The translations under genes were made by a program, and so were the position numbers. The notes under the pieces are model-generated. The model was not told the DNA's origin. It did no database searches and saw only the letters and a list, made by a program, of their open reading frames with translations. Below are positions 50,631-60,029 of a stretch of 64,000 nt of DNA, in pieces; position 1 is the first letter of the stretch; every line of letters begins with the position of its first letter. The stretch comes from Rubripirellula obstinata (lineage in GTDB: Bacteria; Planctomycetota; Planctomycetia; Pirellulales; Pirellulaceae): assembly GCF_001642955.1 (NCBI RefSeq), contig NZ_LWSK01000014.1, forward strand, positions 1-64,000, written 5' to 3'.

Positions 50631-53062
50631 TCCCCATCTCCCTCGTCGTCTTCCGCATCTTTGTCCTCCTGAATCCAAGCGGACTCATTTCGAGTGAGGA
50701 TTCGGGTCATGAAGTCCTCAGGTTCCCTGTCGATTTCACCAGTGTCGTTGAAGTTGTCGACAATGATGTCGTTTCCTCCCGGAACCCACTCCGCCAGCAG
50801 AATGTCGTCGTGTGCTCTCATCTCGACGGAGAAATCGTCCAGCAACTCAATTTTGACTTCGCGACGGTGGGTGCGGGACTTGTTTGATAAATTGGCGATC
50901 ACTTGCGCTACCCCGTCGGCACGAAACGCATGGCCGATGCGAACTGCCTTTTCGGGGTCGACGGAAACGGTGATCGTCCGTGGTCGCAAATCGCCAGGTT
51001 CAACATGAACACGATTTAGTTTCAAGCCATTGGGCGTCTCTCGAACCGTGCCGATGAAACGATTGAAGATCGGTTCATCTTCCAGGGCTACAAATCGGAT
51101 GTGGTCTCCAAATCGAAAACGCTGCGCCCCTAAGACAACCGCAAGTTTGTCCATATTCTCGTGGTTATGTAGCTTCAAGCTGTCAGGAAGAATCTCGGAA
51201 AGAGTACGAATCCGATGCAGCGGAAGACCGAGGTGCTTGGCTGTTTGATTGCGAATGAATGGCATCCGGGTTGATCGCCCGCTTAAGACGACGACGTGAG
51301 GTGCACGATCTTTCGCTTTCAGACTCTTTTGGAGCTCGTCCAGGTAGAGGAATATGTCCATGAAGCCTGGCTCGCCGTTTGTTTCCAACGACTGCCTGTC
51401 ACCTTGGACCCAATCTTCGAGAGTGTCATGGTCAATCTTTAAGAACGGACCTTGGGTCAGCTTGTCTTCGCCGATGACGCCGACAAGCGGCTCGAAAGGA
51501 CGGAGCAATTCGTGTTCGTCCCTTGGTTCCAGCTTCCATACCCCTTCGTTACTTGACAAAGCAATCTTCGCTTTTTCGACTAGCTCCGCTATGAATGAAA
51601 CCGCTTTGCGCTTGTTGTTTCGAGTGAACGCTGCGTTTCGTGACGGCTGCTTGAATGACAGTGTTTCGTTGATCGAGTATTTTTGCTTTAGGAATTGCTT
51701 AATCGCTGTTGCGACAAGATGTGAAAGCCGATCACCAGCACGATTGAAACGCATCGACTCAATCATTTTGAAAGTCACGTCGACTGAATCGTCTTCCTCG
51801 CGAACGCTCCATTTGATGTCAATGCAAGCGATGTCGGTCGACCCACCGCCCATGTCGACGACGAGCATGCGAAGCTCGTCGTTTCCATCGGTGTTCCCTA
51901 GCGTGCTAGCAGCCATCCTCAAGTTGTGCGTATCAAAGTGGAAGAAGTTCTCCCAAAGCACGAAAGCCGCGACCGCCATCGGCTCGCTACAAATTAGCTC
52001 GACAGTGAACTGCGACTTTGTACGGTCCTCGTGAACGAACAACTGTCGCGATATGCTCTCGACGAGATCCCGAAACAGTTCTTGATCGACCTTGCGCCAC
52101 GTCAGCGGATAAGTCAGCATGACCCGTGCGATTTGAGGGTAGAACTCTGGGACGTGAGAAGTGTTCAGCGGGTTTGTGATAGCCGCCAACGCATACTGGA
52201 ACATCTGTTCCATCGTGATTCGCACAAAATCCAAGACTGGGCGAAGACGATCTCGCTGCCCAAGTAGTCCTTGAAACGGCATCGTCGGCTCTTCAGCCTT
52301 GAGATGCTCTGGCCAATGACGAACATACTTCTTGGGCGCATAAAGGTATGTAGCAAGTGGTGCCTGTTGGATCAGTTCCTCCGCCCGTGTTCCAAGCACG
52401 ATCCAAGGATTCTCAGTTTCGCCGTTTCCAGCTCGCAACACGATCATGTTCGACTTCAGGATATTGCTCTCGCCCTCGGGTCGAGATTGATAATCTGGGT
52501 CAAACGGATTATTTGTCTCGATCAAGCGAGCTTCCCGTGGACCGGCCCCTTCACGCGAGAAGACGAACGCGGTGCCGCTGTTTCCAAAATCAACGATTAG
52601 GCTTCCAATTTCATTGCGTGCCTTCAAGTGTTCTTCGACGAACACATCAGCCAAATGAAAGTTGGTGCCAAAAGCTTTGCCAAGCTTGGGAACGCCTTTT
52701 TGCAGCGAGATTGGAACTTTATTAAGCGCCATCGCTCCAGCGCCACTCATGGTGTCGACGATCAAATCGAGCTGAGTCTCATTGCCGACTTGAGTGAGGC
52801 GAAAGAAGATATAGTCTTCGACGTCAATGGCTACCCAAGGCGTGTGCGTAATCTCTCGATCACACGCAGCATGCTCTTCGACCAAACCGACGATTTCGTG
52901 TTCGGACTGTGCCTTTGCGAGCCTCTCGACTGTCTGGCTAAGCTGAGCGTATTGGCCCTGCATCGCAGGGGGCAACGGGAAGCCACGGCAAACCTGCGTT
53001 CCCGTCTTGGGAAGCACGATAAGCTGGTAAACATTGCTCGCTGAAGTCTGGTTCGTACTCAT
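50627..53062 (-). CDS. Hsp70/actin-fold ATPase, SrfB-like architecture
   Basis: 811 residues from the ATG at 53062 (overlapping the upstream stop). An N-terminal 140-residue domain precedes the actin-fold ATPase: phosphate-1 LIVDFGNSGTAFVF (about 155-168), connect region, phosphate-2 LVVDMGGGSTDIACIDI, and adenosine motif VVVLSGRSTRMPFIR. A C-terminal beta-rich part (RPRTITVSVDPEKAVRIG) and an acidic tail finish it. The size and split resemble the SrfB family (virulence-factor SrfB, PF07520) rather than DnaK, whose C-terminal substrate domain is absent. Function unknown. Confidence 0.8.
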   Translation of the reverse strand: MSTNQTSASNVYQLIVLPKTGTQVCRGFPLPPAMQGQYAQLSQTVERLAKAQSEHEIVGLVEEHAACDREITHTPWVAIDVEDYIFFRLTQVGNETQLDLIVDTMSGAGAMALNKVPISLQKGVPKLGKAFGTNFHLADVFVEEHLKARNEIGSLIVDFGNSGTAFVFSREGAGPREARLIETNNPFDPDYQSRPEGESNILKSNMIVLRAGNGETENPWIVLGTRAEELIQQAPLATYLYAPKKYVRHWPEHLKAEEPTMPFQGLLGQRDRLRPVLDFVRITMEQMFQYALAAITNPLNTSHVPEFYPQIARVMLTYPLTWRKVDQELFRDLVESISRQLFVHEDRTKSQFTVELICSEPMAVAAFVLWENFFHFDTHNLRMAASTLGNTDGNDELRMLVVDMGGGSTDIACIDIKWSVREEDDSVDVTFKMIESMRFNRAGDRLSHLVATAIKQFLKQKYSINETLSFKQPSRNAAFTRNNKRKAVSFIAELVEKAKIALSSNEGVWKLEPRDEHELLRPFEPLVGVIGEDKLTQGPFLKIDHDTLEDWVQGDRQSLETNGEPGFMDIFLYLDELQKSLKAKDRAPHVVVLSGRSTRMPFIRNQTAKHLGLPLHRIRTLSEILPDSLKLHNHENMDKLAVVLGAQRFRFGDHIRFVALEDEPIFNRFIGTVRETPNGLKLNRVHVEPGDLRPRTITVSVDPEKAVRIGHAFRADGVAQVIANLSNKSRTHRREVKIELLDDFSVEMRAHDDILLAEWVPGGNDIIVDNFNDTGEIDREPEDFMTRILTRNESAWIQEDKDAEDDEGDGE

Positions 53063-55167
53063 AGACTCACTCCATGGGAAGCGCACAATGTTTTCGTCAT
53101 GGATCTTGCTTCATTGAGCCACGTGATGATCTGTAGAATACGCTTCTGGTCTTCTGGACTTTGCTCGAACCCTTCTGAATCGCCTGTCGACTCTTGCTCG
53201 GCCATCAATCGCAGCATGATCTCGCGTGCGTGCAACTTGAGGCAGTATCGCATTAAATCGGCAGAGTTCGGAGAGTTGACGCTGGGAGCGGGAATCCGCA
53301 AATCATCGTAACCCCACCTCGATGACCAGTTTGCAATCTGAGTGTCAAAATGCCGCTCGAACTCCGTCGCAATGTCTGGGAGCGGACTGCTCGCTGCAAC
53401 GATCTCTCGTTTTAAGAGTTTGGCAGTTTCCTCGAACGCTTCAGCGCCCCATGTCTCTGGTCGTTGATCTGAACCAGAAAAATCCATGCGATCGACGGCC
53501 GGGTCAATCTTGTCGCCAATGAAGTTTTCGAGTGATTGCGGGTCATCAAGGTCGATGAACTGCAGGCATCTCAACAATGCGTCTAAAACCGCTCGCCGGT
53601 TGAGCGATCCCTGCTCATCGTAGTAGGTGTTGATTGCCTCAAGCAAGTTTTCAACTTCCTCGAACACCTTCGTTCGGACCAGAAACTTCTTAACGAGCAG
53701 ATAAGGGCCACGCCGATCGACAAGGTCAAAGAGTTTCCGCACCAAGTGCCCTTGTCCGCGATCTTTCGGATCAACCAAAGCGGAAATATTCTCCTTAAAA
53801 CCCTCAAGTATCCCGAGTCTGGAAAGCGTGCCATAGCCAACGCCGCTGGGTTCCGTCCAACTCTGCATGGTCGCTTCGCAGGAGCGATAGTAGTCGCCGT
53901 ACGGCTGCCGCTTATCCGCTTCAACGATTGACTTAGAATCGAAGAAGCAGATTTCTGCTGGTTTAATTCGACCCCGAGGGCTCATCTTTTGAAGGATGTT
54001 ATCCTCAATCGTTGTGGCGAAGTGATCACCACCGGATACCGCTTGGTCTGGCGACTCGTACTTGTCGATCAGATTCTTGTCGCTGAAGTACCGGTTCATG
54101 CCGTTGACTGCAAGCACCAACCTCTCGGACAAGTCATCCATCTGTCCTGGTTCGCAGTGTGTTTCCAGTGTCCGCCATAGTTCCGCGAAATCTGAGTTGC
54201 GACCGCATAGAACTAGGTGGACGACGATGTCAAGCTCGTCATTCATCCACATTTGCAAAGCGATGTGATTGCTCTTCTTGCCCAGGAAATGACGAAGCAC
54301 CTCGTCCTTTTCGCTTCCTTGAACGGAGATCCCCGGCGTGTCGACGAACTGAAGCCGAATGGCTTCCTGCGGTGTTCGCTTGCTCCACCTCAAGATGTTT
54401 TTGTACCCATCTTTCAAACGCACTTCTTTGACGACAGCGCGTAATTGCAGGGCGTTGTATGAATTTCCGTCGAAGGCAACAAGTGAACCTCGGTCGATCT
54501 GATCCGATGGTTGCTTGACCGTTAGTGCTCGCACAAAACGCTTGTCCGAAAGCTTGTCCGTTGGCACGCGGTAACTTGTAGGAAACGGCCGCAACTCTGT
54601 TCTCAGTGGGAACTTGAACGATTGCATGTCTCTCAGATTGGCCGAGCCTCCGTCGATCACAACGCGATCTTCAAGGAATTCAACATTGATGCCATCAGTT
54701 TCGTTTTGCCGCTTGACATCGTCGTCCTCCATTAACGACACCATTTGGGTATGGCTCCAAGAATTTACAAAAACTTCGTTCAGCTCCTCGGGCTTGTCAG
54801 CGAAACTGATATGCAATGCTTGAGATGTCGTGTCAGTAACGTCCGTTACCAACAATCCTCGGTTTGACAGGCCAGGGAACATCTCATCCAACATCGTCGT
54901 CTTGCCGTTGCCACTCGATCCAATGATCGCGCAATTGATCCGTCCGTTACACCATTGCTCGACCCGCGAGTTACATCTAGCCGCAACGGTTCGGTCAAAC
55001 GCCTCTTTCACAACCGGCGTCGTTTGACAAAGAGTGCGAAAGCTCGGAATGGTCTCTTGCTTCTGCAAGTAGTCGACAACGGAACGAAACCGCTTCAGAA
55101 CTTCATTGATCTGCTTGACAACATCGTCTTGCTTCGCATTTGATTGCGTCGAACCTTCCTGCGTCAT
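53059..55167 (-). CDS. Large GTPase, SrfC/dynamin-like
   Basis: 702 residues. G1/Walker A GSSGNGKT (83-90), a G3-like FVDTPGI (about 275-281), and a G4-like LAVNGMN (about 366-372, in place of NKxD). The rest is helical (LFDLVDRRGPYLLVKKFLV; ILQIITWLNEARSMTKTL), as in dynamin-type GTPases and in the SrfC-like (Virul_Fac) family. It overlaps both neighbours by four nt. GTPase plus an Hsp70-like partner is the SrfB/SrfC pairing. Confidence 0.75.
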   Translation of the reverse strand: MTQEGSTQSNAKQDDVVKQINEVLKRFRSVVDYLQKQETIPSFRTLCQTTPVVKEAFDRTVAARCNSRVEQWCNGRINCAIIGSSGNGKTTMLDEMFPGLSNRGLLVTDVTDTTSQALHISFADKPEELNEVFVNSWSHTQMVSLMEDDDVKRQNETDGINVEFLEDRVVIDGGSANLRDMQSFKFPLRTELRPFPTSYRVPTDKLSDKRFVRALTVKQPSDQIDRGSLVAFDGNSYNALQLRAVVKEVRLKDGYKNILRWSKRTPQEAIRLQFVDTPGISVQGSEKDEVLRHFLGKKSNHIALQMWMNDELDIVVHLVLCGRNSDFAELWRTLETHCEPGQMDDLSERLVLAVNGMNRYFSDKNLIDKYESPDQAVSGGDHFATTIEDNILQKMSPRGRIKPAEICFFDSKSIVEADKRQPYGDYYRSCEATMQSWTEPSGVGYGTLSRLGILEGFKENISALVDPKDRGQGHLVRKLFDLVDRRGPYLLVKKFLVRTKVFEEVENLLEAINTYYDEQGSLNRRAVLDALLRCLQFIDLDDPQSLENFIGDKIDPAVDRMDFSGSDQRPETWGAEAFEETAKLLKREIVAASSPLPDIATEFERHFDTQIANWSSRWGYDDLRIPAPSVNSPNSADLMRYCLKLHAREIMLRLMAEQESTGDSEGFEQSPEDQKRILQIITWLNEARSMTKTLCASHGVSL

Positions 55168-56336
55168 GGTGTGCCCCCTTCTGAGCCGAAGCTACCGCCA
55201 AATTGAGTTGCAAAATCCTTCAGTCCATTCTCCGCGGGCGTCACTGGGGTCGGATCGCCACCATTGAATAGTCGCGGCGTACAAGTCTTCACAGTCACAT
55301 CAACGCCGTTGAACTTGTCTTTGACCGTTTGTATTTGCTGAAGCATCGAACCAATGCTGTTGTCTTCGCCATCGGTGAGGACAATTGCTGTCACCGGCCG
55401 GTCGTGGCGAGCAATTTCTTCTGACGCGACATCAATTGCGGATTCGAGCTTCGTGCCGCCGCTCATTTGAAGCGTATCCAAGAAGCCGTTAAGCCGGTCA
55501 GCGGTTTTTTGATCCACCACCTGAAGATCTCCAAGTGCGCTGGTGGCGTTGTCGTTGTACGCAATGACATTGATGTAGTGCGAAGTGTAAGTGTTCTCCC
55601 ACCTCGACAGCAATTGCTTCGCCTCGTCGCGTACCTGTTGCATGTATGGGTCCATGCTGCTGCTCTGGTCGATAATGATGACCAAGCTCTTCGTCTCAAC
55701 GGGAATTCCAATGAATTCCCCCCCAGAGTCGCAACCGCGAAGCCACAACAACAGAAACAAAAGAGGGATAAAGTACCACCACCAAGGCGGACGCCACTTC
55801 TTCTTGAGCGACAGCTCTTTCGCCCAAGCAAGCAAACCGTTCATCCCGGTCGCTGGGTCGAACTGCTTAGGATGTTCAACTCGAAACCCTGACTTATGAA
55901 TAACTTTGATAAAATTCGCGTGAGTCGCTTTCGCAGCAGTAGACTCATCAACGAAAGCGTCGTCGCATGTCAGGCCGAACTTGATTCGATCGACCTTGTT
56001 TTTGTCTCGTGAACGAACACAGTCTCGTGACACGACCACGCTTTCCATGCCCGGTGAACTCCGGAGCTGCATCAGCGACGAAACCACGTGCGACATGTCC
56101 CACTGAACTTGCTCCCGGGGGCGAGAGGAATCATCCTCCGACGTGGTGTCCTGGAATCGGACGCCGCTATTCTTAACGACTTTCTTCCGCGCCGATTCGT
56201 TTAGCTGGTAATGGTCGCCAACCCAGGCCGACCGATCAAGCGGGAAGAACAACTCTGCATCGAAGTTTGGTTTCTGCATGGCCGTGGCAAAACGGTCAAC
56301 GTCAATCCCCGTCTTGTCATTTTCGGCTGTTGGCAT
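55164..56336 (-). CDS. Membrane-anchored von Willebrand A protein
   Basis: 390 residues. An unassigned soluble N-terminal region (1-180), one membrane helix (about 185-200, WWWYFIPLLFLLLWLRG), and a C-terminal vWA domain with an intact MIDAS: DQSSSM (223-228), GGTKLESA and LTDGED. vWA domains bind ligands in a metal-dependent manner. First gene of the five-gene operon, with the following GTPase overlapping by ATGA. ATG at 56336. Confidence 0.85.
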   Translation of the reverse strand: MPTAENDKTGIDVDRFATAMQKPNFDAELFFPLDRSAWVGDHYQLNESARKKVVKNSGVRFQDTTSEDDSSRPREQVQWDMSHVVSSLMQLRSSPGMESVVVSRDCVRSRDKNKVDRIKFGLTCDDAFVDESTAAKATHANFIKVIHKSGFRVEHPKQFDPATGMNGLLAWAKELSLKKKWRPPWWWYFIPLLFLLLWLRGCDSGGEFIGIPVETKSLVIIIDQSSSMDPYMQQVRDEAKQLLSRWENTYTSHYINVIAYNDNATSALGDLQVVDQKTADRLNGFLDTLQMSGGTKLESAIDVASEEIARHDRPVTAIVLTDGEDNSIGSMLQQIQTVKDKFNGVDVTVKTCTPRLFNGGDPTPVTPAENGLKDFATQFGGSFGSEGGTP

Positions 56337-56820
56337 TTTAAAGCAAGAATCGAAGCAATTAATCTGGACATGCGTTCAAAGATGATACTTCCCGTGCCCC
56401 CCCAGCAGCAAGTCCCCAGGCGTTAGTTTCCGGACCGTGCCGGGCGCACGAGTCATGGATCAAATTGCCGCGGTTTGATCTCATTTTTCACTTAACCGCT
56501 GCGAATCGCACGCGAGCCCGAATGTGCTTTGTTTCTCGAACGCCAGCGTCAACGACAGTGGCGTTTCTCAGTGCTTCATCAAGTGTAGAGCAGCTCACCG
56601 TGGTCGCGTCGGCAGTTTATAGCGATGGTCGCCGCTACATTGTCAGACGCCTATTTCTGAGGATACCGACAGTATTTGTAACAGTGTGCGACATGAAATT
56701 GTGCGGATAGAATGGGTGGTAGCGATACTCGCCAAGAGTTTCGGCTTTCGCAGATATGAAATCAGAGGCCGAAAGTCTTGGCGACTTTCGCTACACAGCC
56801 AACCATTCCAGGGACGATCA
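56337..56820. other. Non-coding gap upstream of the vWA operon
   Basis: Divergent interval that should hold the promoter of the vWA operon. A repeat hairpin lies at 56719-56794. The 81-codon plus frame at 56465-56710 has no family or coding look. Confidence 0.5.
56719..56794. repeat. Hairpin related to the 122-bp MITE-like element
   Basis: GTAGCGATACTCGCCAAGAG TTTCGGC and GCCGAAAGTCTTGGCGACTT TCGCTAC pair. The inner stem resembles that of the 122-bp elements at 10302 and 17357 (CTCGCCAAGAGTTTCGGC is shared), but the terminal parts are missing. Confidence 0.75.
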
Positions 56821-57303
56821 ATGAATCGCTTGAGGGTGCCTTCGCCGAGTCTGAATACGCGTATCCGACTGTCTGTCGCTTTGTTTGCTGTTGCGATGTT
56901 TTCCGTGGTGTCTTCATCCGGATTGGCTCAGGAGGCAGAGGCCAAACCGCCGGTCTCGGTCGTGCAAACGCTCGGTTCTTTGCCGGAAACTTGTGCTGTT
57001 CCGAAGTCCCCGGTGACTCAACGTGGCAATGCTTCTGCGGTGGGCCAAAACCTGCAAACCGACGCGAAGCTCAAGGCGATTGTTCCTGGTTTGCCTGTTG
57101 TTGGTTTATTGATGTACGACGACGTTTTGCAAACTGAAATCACTGCACCGATGGACGTGGTCAGCAAACAATCCGAATACGGCGGGCGGATGTTCAACTT
57201 GATTGCGATCGCAGCGTTCTAAGAGCTGACCAATAGTGAAGAAGGACTCAAAATGTTCCCGGACTACAGCTTCGAGAATGCTCCCGGGATGGATGCTACC
57301 CTT
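56821..57303 (+). pseudogene. Broken DJ-1/PfpI-family gene with signal peptide
   Basis: ATG 56821 gives signal peptide RIRLSVALFAVAMFSVVSSS and a conserved LPVVGLLMYDDVLQTEITAP start of a DJ-1/PfpI domain. An in-frame TAA stands at 57220-57222; reading on in the same frame gives ELTNSEEGLKMFPDYSFENA, typical of the family (GLKMFPDY.FENAP). After about 57303 (LVLVVLTPN) similarity ends, so the 3' half is missing. Either a sequencing error or true decay; the missing C-terminus favours decay. Confidence 0.65.
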
Positions 57304-57443
57304 GTGCTAGTCGTTCTGACGCCGAACCACTCACGCCGTTTGATACCAACTCGGAATGCCCAATTCACGACGGATTTGCGTTGTCCCAGTCCTCTGCGTC
57401 TCTCCGCCTCTTGCGACTTTGCGTCAAAATTACCTTCGATGAA

Positions 57444-58634
57444 TCAGAATGCGATTGAGCCGACTTCCAAGTTCAGAAAATCTGCCATCGCAATGATCTC
57501 TTTTTCCGCCGCCAATCGAAATGCCTTTGCTCGCGGGCGTTTGTTGACGAAGCCGACTTCGATCTTAAGACGATCATCGACGACGGTCGCGTTGGCCCAG
57601 CCGATGACTTGGTCACGCCACAACACCGGCATGGCGTAGTAACCGCGAACACGCTTTGCCGCGGGCACGTAGGCCTCGAAGCGATACGTCCAACCCCAGA
57701 GTTTCTCAAAACGGTCGCGATCGCGAACCAAGGGGTCAAACGGGGCCAGGATCCGAACCCGATCTTGGATGTCGTCGGACTGCCAACTGGACGATTGCCA
57801 AAGGTAGGTCACACCGTCGACTTCGATCTCCGTGAGTTGACCGGTATCGACCAATGCATCAATCGCGGCCGACCGATCAGCGCGCGACGGAAGAACGTGG
57901 TTGTGGCTGCGAAGTTCTGAAAGCAGAAACCGCTTCGTCGTCGGCCCAAACACATTCGCGGTCGTTAATGCGAGTCGGCGATACAGTTCGCTCGGATCAG
58001 TGGATTCCTCATCGGGTTTGCCGACGAATTGGTAGACACGAATGCCGTTTTCTCGACGACAAACACGCAAGTAGCCGTGGTGATGAAGCTTGTCGAGAAC
58101 CTGTTTGGTCTGCTGCGACTTACCGCCCCAAACATTGGTGACCGACTTCTTGGCGAAACGATCATCCAATCCGCGTGGATGGGCTTCCTCCATGTCCGCA
58201 ACGGCCGCGAGCACGTCACGTTCCAGCTTGCTCAACTTCTTTTTAAGAGGACGCTGGCGGACGTCGTCCCAAACTTGCGGCGTCATGAATCCGTAGGCAA
58301 ACAGATAGCCTTCTTCGACGTCGATATCCGGCGATTGCCTCTCCAAGTCCCCAGCCTGGTACCCTTCGATTCGTTGTCGCAGCATCAAATCCTGCGCCCG
58401 TGCAGGCGACCGAATCGGATCGGCCTGAATGAATTGCAGGCCCGCGACCGCTTCGCTCAAACAATTAAACTGAGGAAACGAACCGGCAACGACGCGTCGG
58501 CGAAACTCGATAGGCTTCAATCTTTCGATGGCTGCTTCCTCTCGCACGTCAACATTCAACTTCCAGTGATACGAGACTGTACCTTTGTTGAAGCGAGTTT
58601 TCCGAATTGGGGCATTGGGTTCTTCTTGTGGCAA
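57444..58634 (-). CDS. YcaQ-like winged-helix protein (HTH_42, DNA glycosylase family)
   Basis: 396 residues. The QxD motif of the YcaQ/AlZ family is FIQADPIR with following RAQDLMLRQRI. Other family traits are DVEEGYLFAYGFM, several winged-helix modules (KSQQTKQVLDKLHHHGYLRV), ILAPFDPLVRDRDRFEKLWG and RGYYAMPVLWRDQVIGWAN. YcaQ removes interstrand crosslinks and alkylated purines; whether this member does so is untested. ATG at 58634. Confidence 0.85.
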   Translation of the reverse strand: MPQEEPNAPIRKTRFNKGTVSYHWKLNVDVREEAAIERLKPIEFRRRVVAGSFPQFNCLSEAVAGLQFIQADPIRSPARAQDLMLRQRIEGYQAGDLERQSPDIDVEEGYLFAYGFMTPQVWDDVRQRPLKKKLSKLERDVLAAVADMEEAHPRGLDDRFAKKSVTNVWGGKSQQTKQVLDKLHHHGYLRVCRRENGIRVYQFVGKPDEESTDPSELYRRLALTTANVFGPTTKRFLLSELRSHNHVLPSRADRSAAIDALVDTGQLTEIEVDGVTYLWQSSSWQSDDIQDRVRILAPFDPLVRDRDRFEKLWGWTYRFEAYVPAAKRVRGYYAMPVLWRDQVIGWANATVVDDRLKIEVGFVNKRPRAKAFRLAAEKEIIAMADFLNLEVGSIAF

Positions 58635-58937
58635 TGCGACGGAACTGGATGTAAGTCATTCTCTAAAAAAACCCTACGCAAAGTGTCGAAAGGCTTGTTA
58701 AAAAAGTGTAAGTGTACCATTGCGGTCAGCAGGTAAGAAAAGGCCGCTTCTGGTTTAGCAGGTTGTCCCGCGAAGCCGGTGAACTACGCAGTGCCTTTTG
58801 AAGCCCGAGACGTTCCCTCACTTTGTACAGGATACCTGAATTGCGAAAAAGCTATTCCTCGCCCGGCAAAACCGCTGAGTTCTCACCGTTACTCTCATCA
58901 AATTCGTTCGATGTGATGAATCGACACCTCGCGTTTA
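58635..58937. other. Non-coding gap, no feature seen
   Basis: 303 bases between a minus-strand start and the end of the AraC gene. No repeat family of this window and no gene of length is seen. Confidence 0.5.
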
Positions 58938-59831
58938 TCAACCGCGATCTCTTACTCGTGTCTTATTTGCTTCGCTACGGAAGTAACTCGGCGGATAGCC
59001 GATCCTGGTTGTGAATGTGCTAGTGAGATGACTGTGGCTGGAAAATCCACTTTCAAGCGCGATGCGGGTGATGTCCCATTTCGAGTAAAGAAGCAACCAC
59101 TGGGCTCGTCGCATTCGCTGGGCGATCACGTACTGGGCGGGTGACGTTTGAAACACCTCTCGAAAACTTGCCAACAATTCATGAGTCGTCAATCCAACCA
59201 AGCTGGCAAGGTCGCCGAGTGATATGGGTTGCGAGAGGCGGTCCCAAACATACTCGCGAATCATGCGTGACTGCAGTGCGTTTAGATGGACCGGTGGAAT
59301 CGGAGCCGTATCGTTGGAATCAGCTTTCTGATATTTCGAGCGGATATGGTTGGCGACCGCATCGGCTACTGTTTCAGCCTCCATGCGACTCAGGTCATCG
59401 TTGGCTTCGACCAATTGCGACATCCGTCGAAGACTCGAAAGCATCACCTCGTCTCTCAATCCGAACAGTGGAGTCATTCCCGTTTCAGCCTTGGACGTTG
59501 GCGGCTTCTTAGGAAGGTAGAGAACCGCAAATTCGATGTCATCGCCGTGCGCATAACTTGCGTATCGCGAACCTGACGGGATCGTCCACAACTCGCCTGG
59601 CGTTGCCGGCCCCAGACTCCCAGACCGCCCATCGAGTTCGGTTTCCAAAACCGACATCTTGCCCGCGAGATGGACAATCATCACATGCCGGTCGTCTCGA
59701 ATCGTCCAATCCGTCGGACGAGAAATCGACTCGCGAGAAAAGCAGCATTCAAGTCCGTTCCAACAGCGAGTGCGACGATATTCCACCAAAGGAGGATCGC
59801 CTGTTCCGATTCGTTTTGGCCTTGAGTCCAT
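58938..59831 (-). CDS. AraC-family transcriptional regulator
   Basis: 297 residues. The C-terminal 100 residues hold two HTH units: ISLGDLASLVGLTTHELLAS and DITRIALESGFSSHSHLTST with FTTRIGYPPSYFR, the AraC signature. The N-terminal domain is a cupin-like ligand-sensing part (WTIRDDRHVMIVHLAGKMSV). It is divergent from the SDR gene at 60030, whose expression it probably controls; 198 nt lie between. Confidence 0.9.
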   Translation of the reverse strand: MDSRPKRIGTGDPPLVEYRRTRCWNGLECCFSRESISRPTDWTIRDDRHVMIVHLAGKMSVLETELDGRSGSLGPATPGELWTIPSGSRYASYAHGDDIEFAVLYLPKKPPTSKAETGMTPLFGLRDEVMLSSLRRMSQLVEANDDLSRMEAETVADAVANHIRSKYQKADSNDTAPIPPVHLNALQSRMIREYVWDRLSQPISLGDLASLVGLTTHELLASFREVFQTSPAQYVIAQRMRRAQWLLLYSKWDITRIALESGFSSHSHLTSTFTTRIGYPPSYFRSEANKTRVRDRG

Positions 59832-60029
59832 GTTTTTCCGTCAAGTTCGCTTGTCTTTGCAGCGTTGATCTCGTGTTTGCGTCGCCCCGGCCTGAGCGTC
59901 TGCCGGAGAATTTGAAAGCGACCGAAATTGAGAAGCGGTAACCTAGCCAAATAGAACGTCAGGAGCGATGTGAACCGGTGAATCAACCCTACCGGCAAAC
60001 GAAATTTATCATCTCAAGAGGAACGAATT

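Noticed and set aside
50627-53062. dnaK
   Set aside because: Has the actin-fold phosphate loops but an extra N-terminal domain and no Hsp70 substrate domain; overlap with a GTPase gene fits SrfB-type proteins better.
58029-58736. 235-codon plus-strand frame
   Set aside because: Antisense of the YcaQ-like gene.
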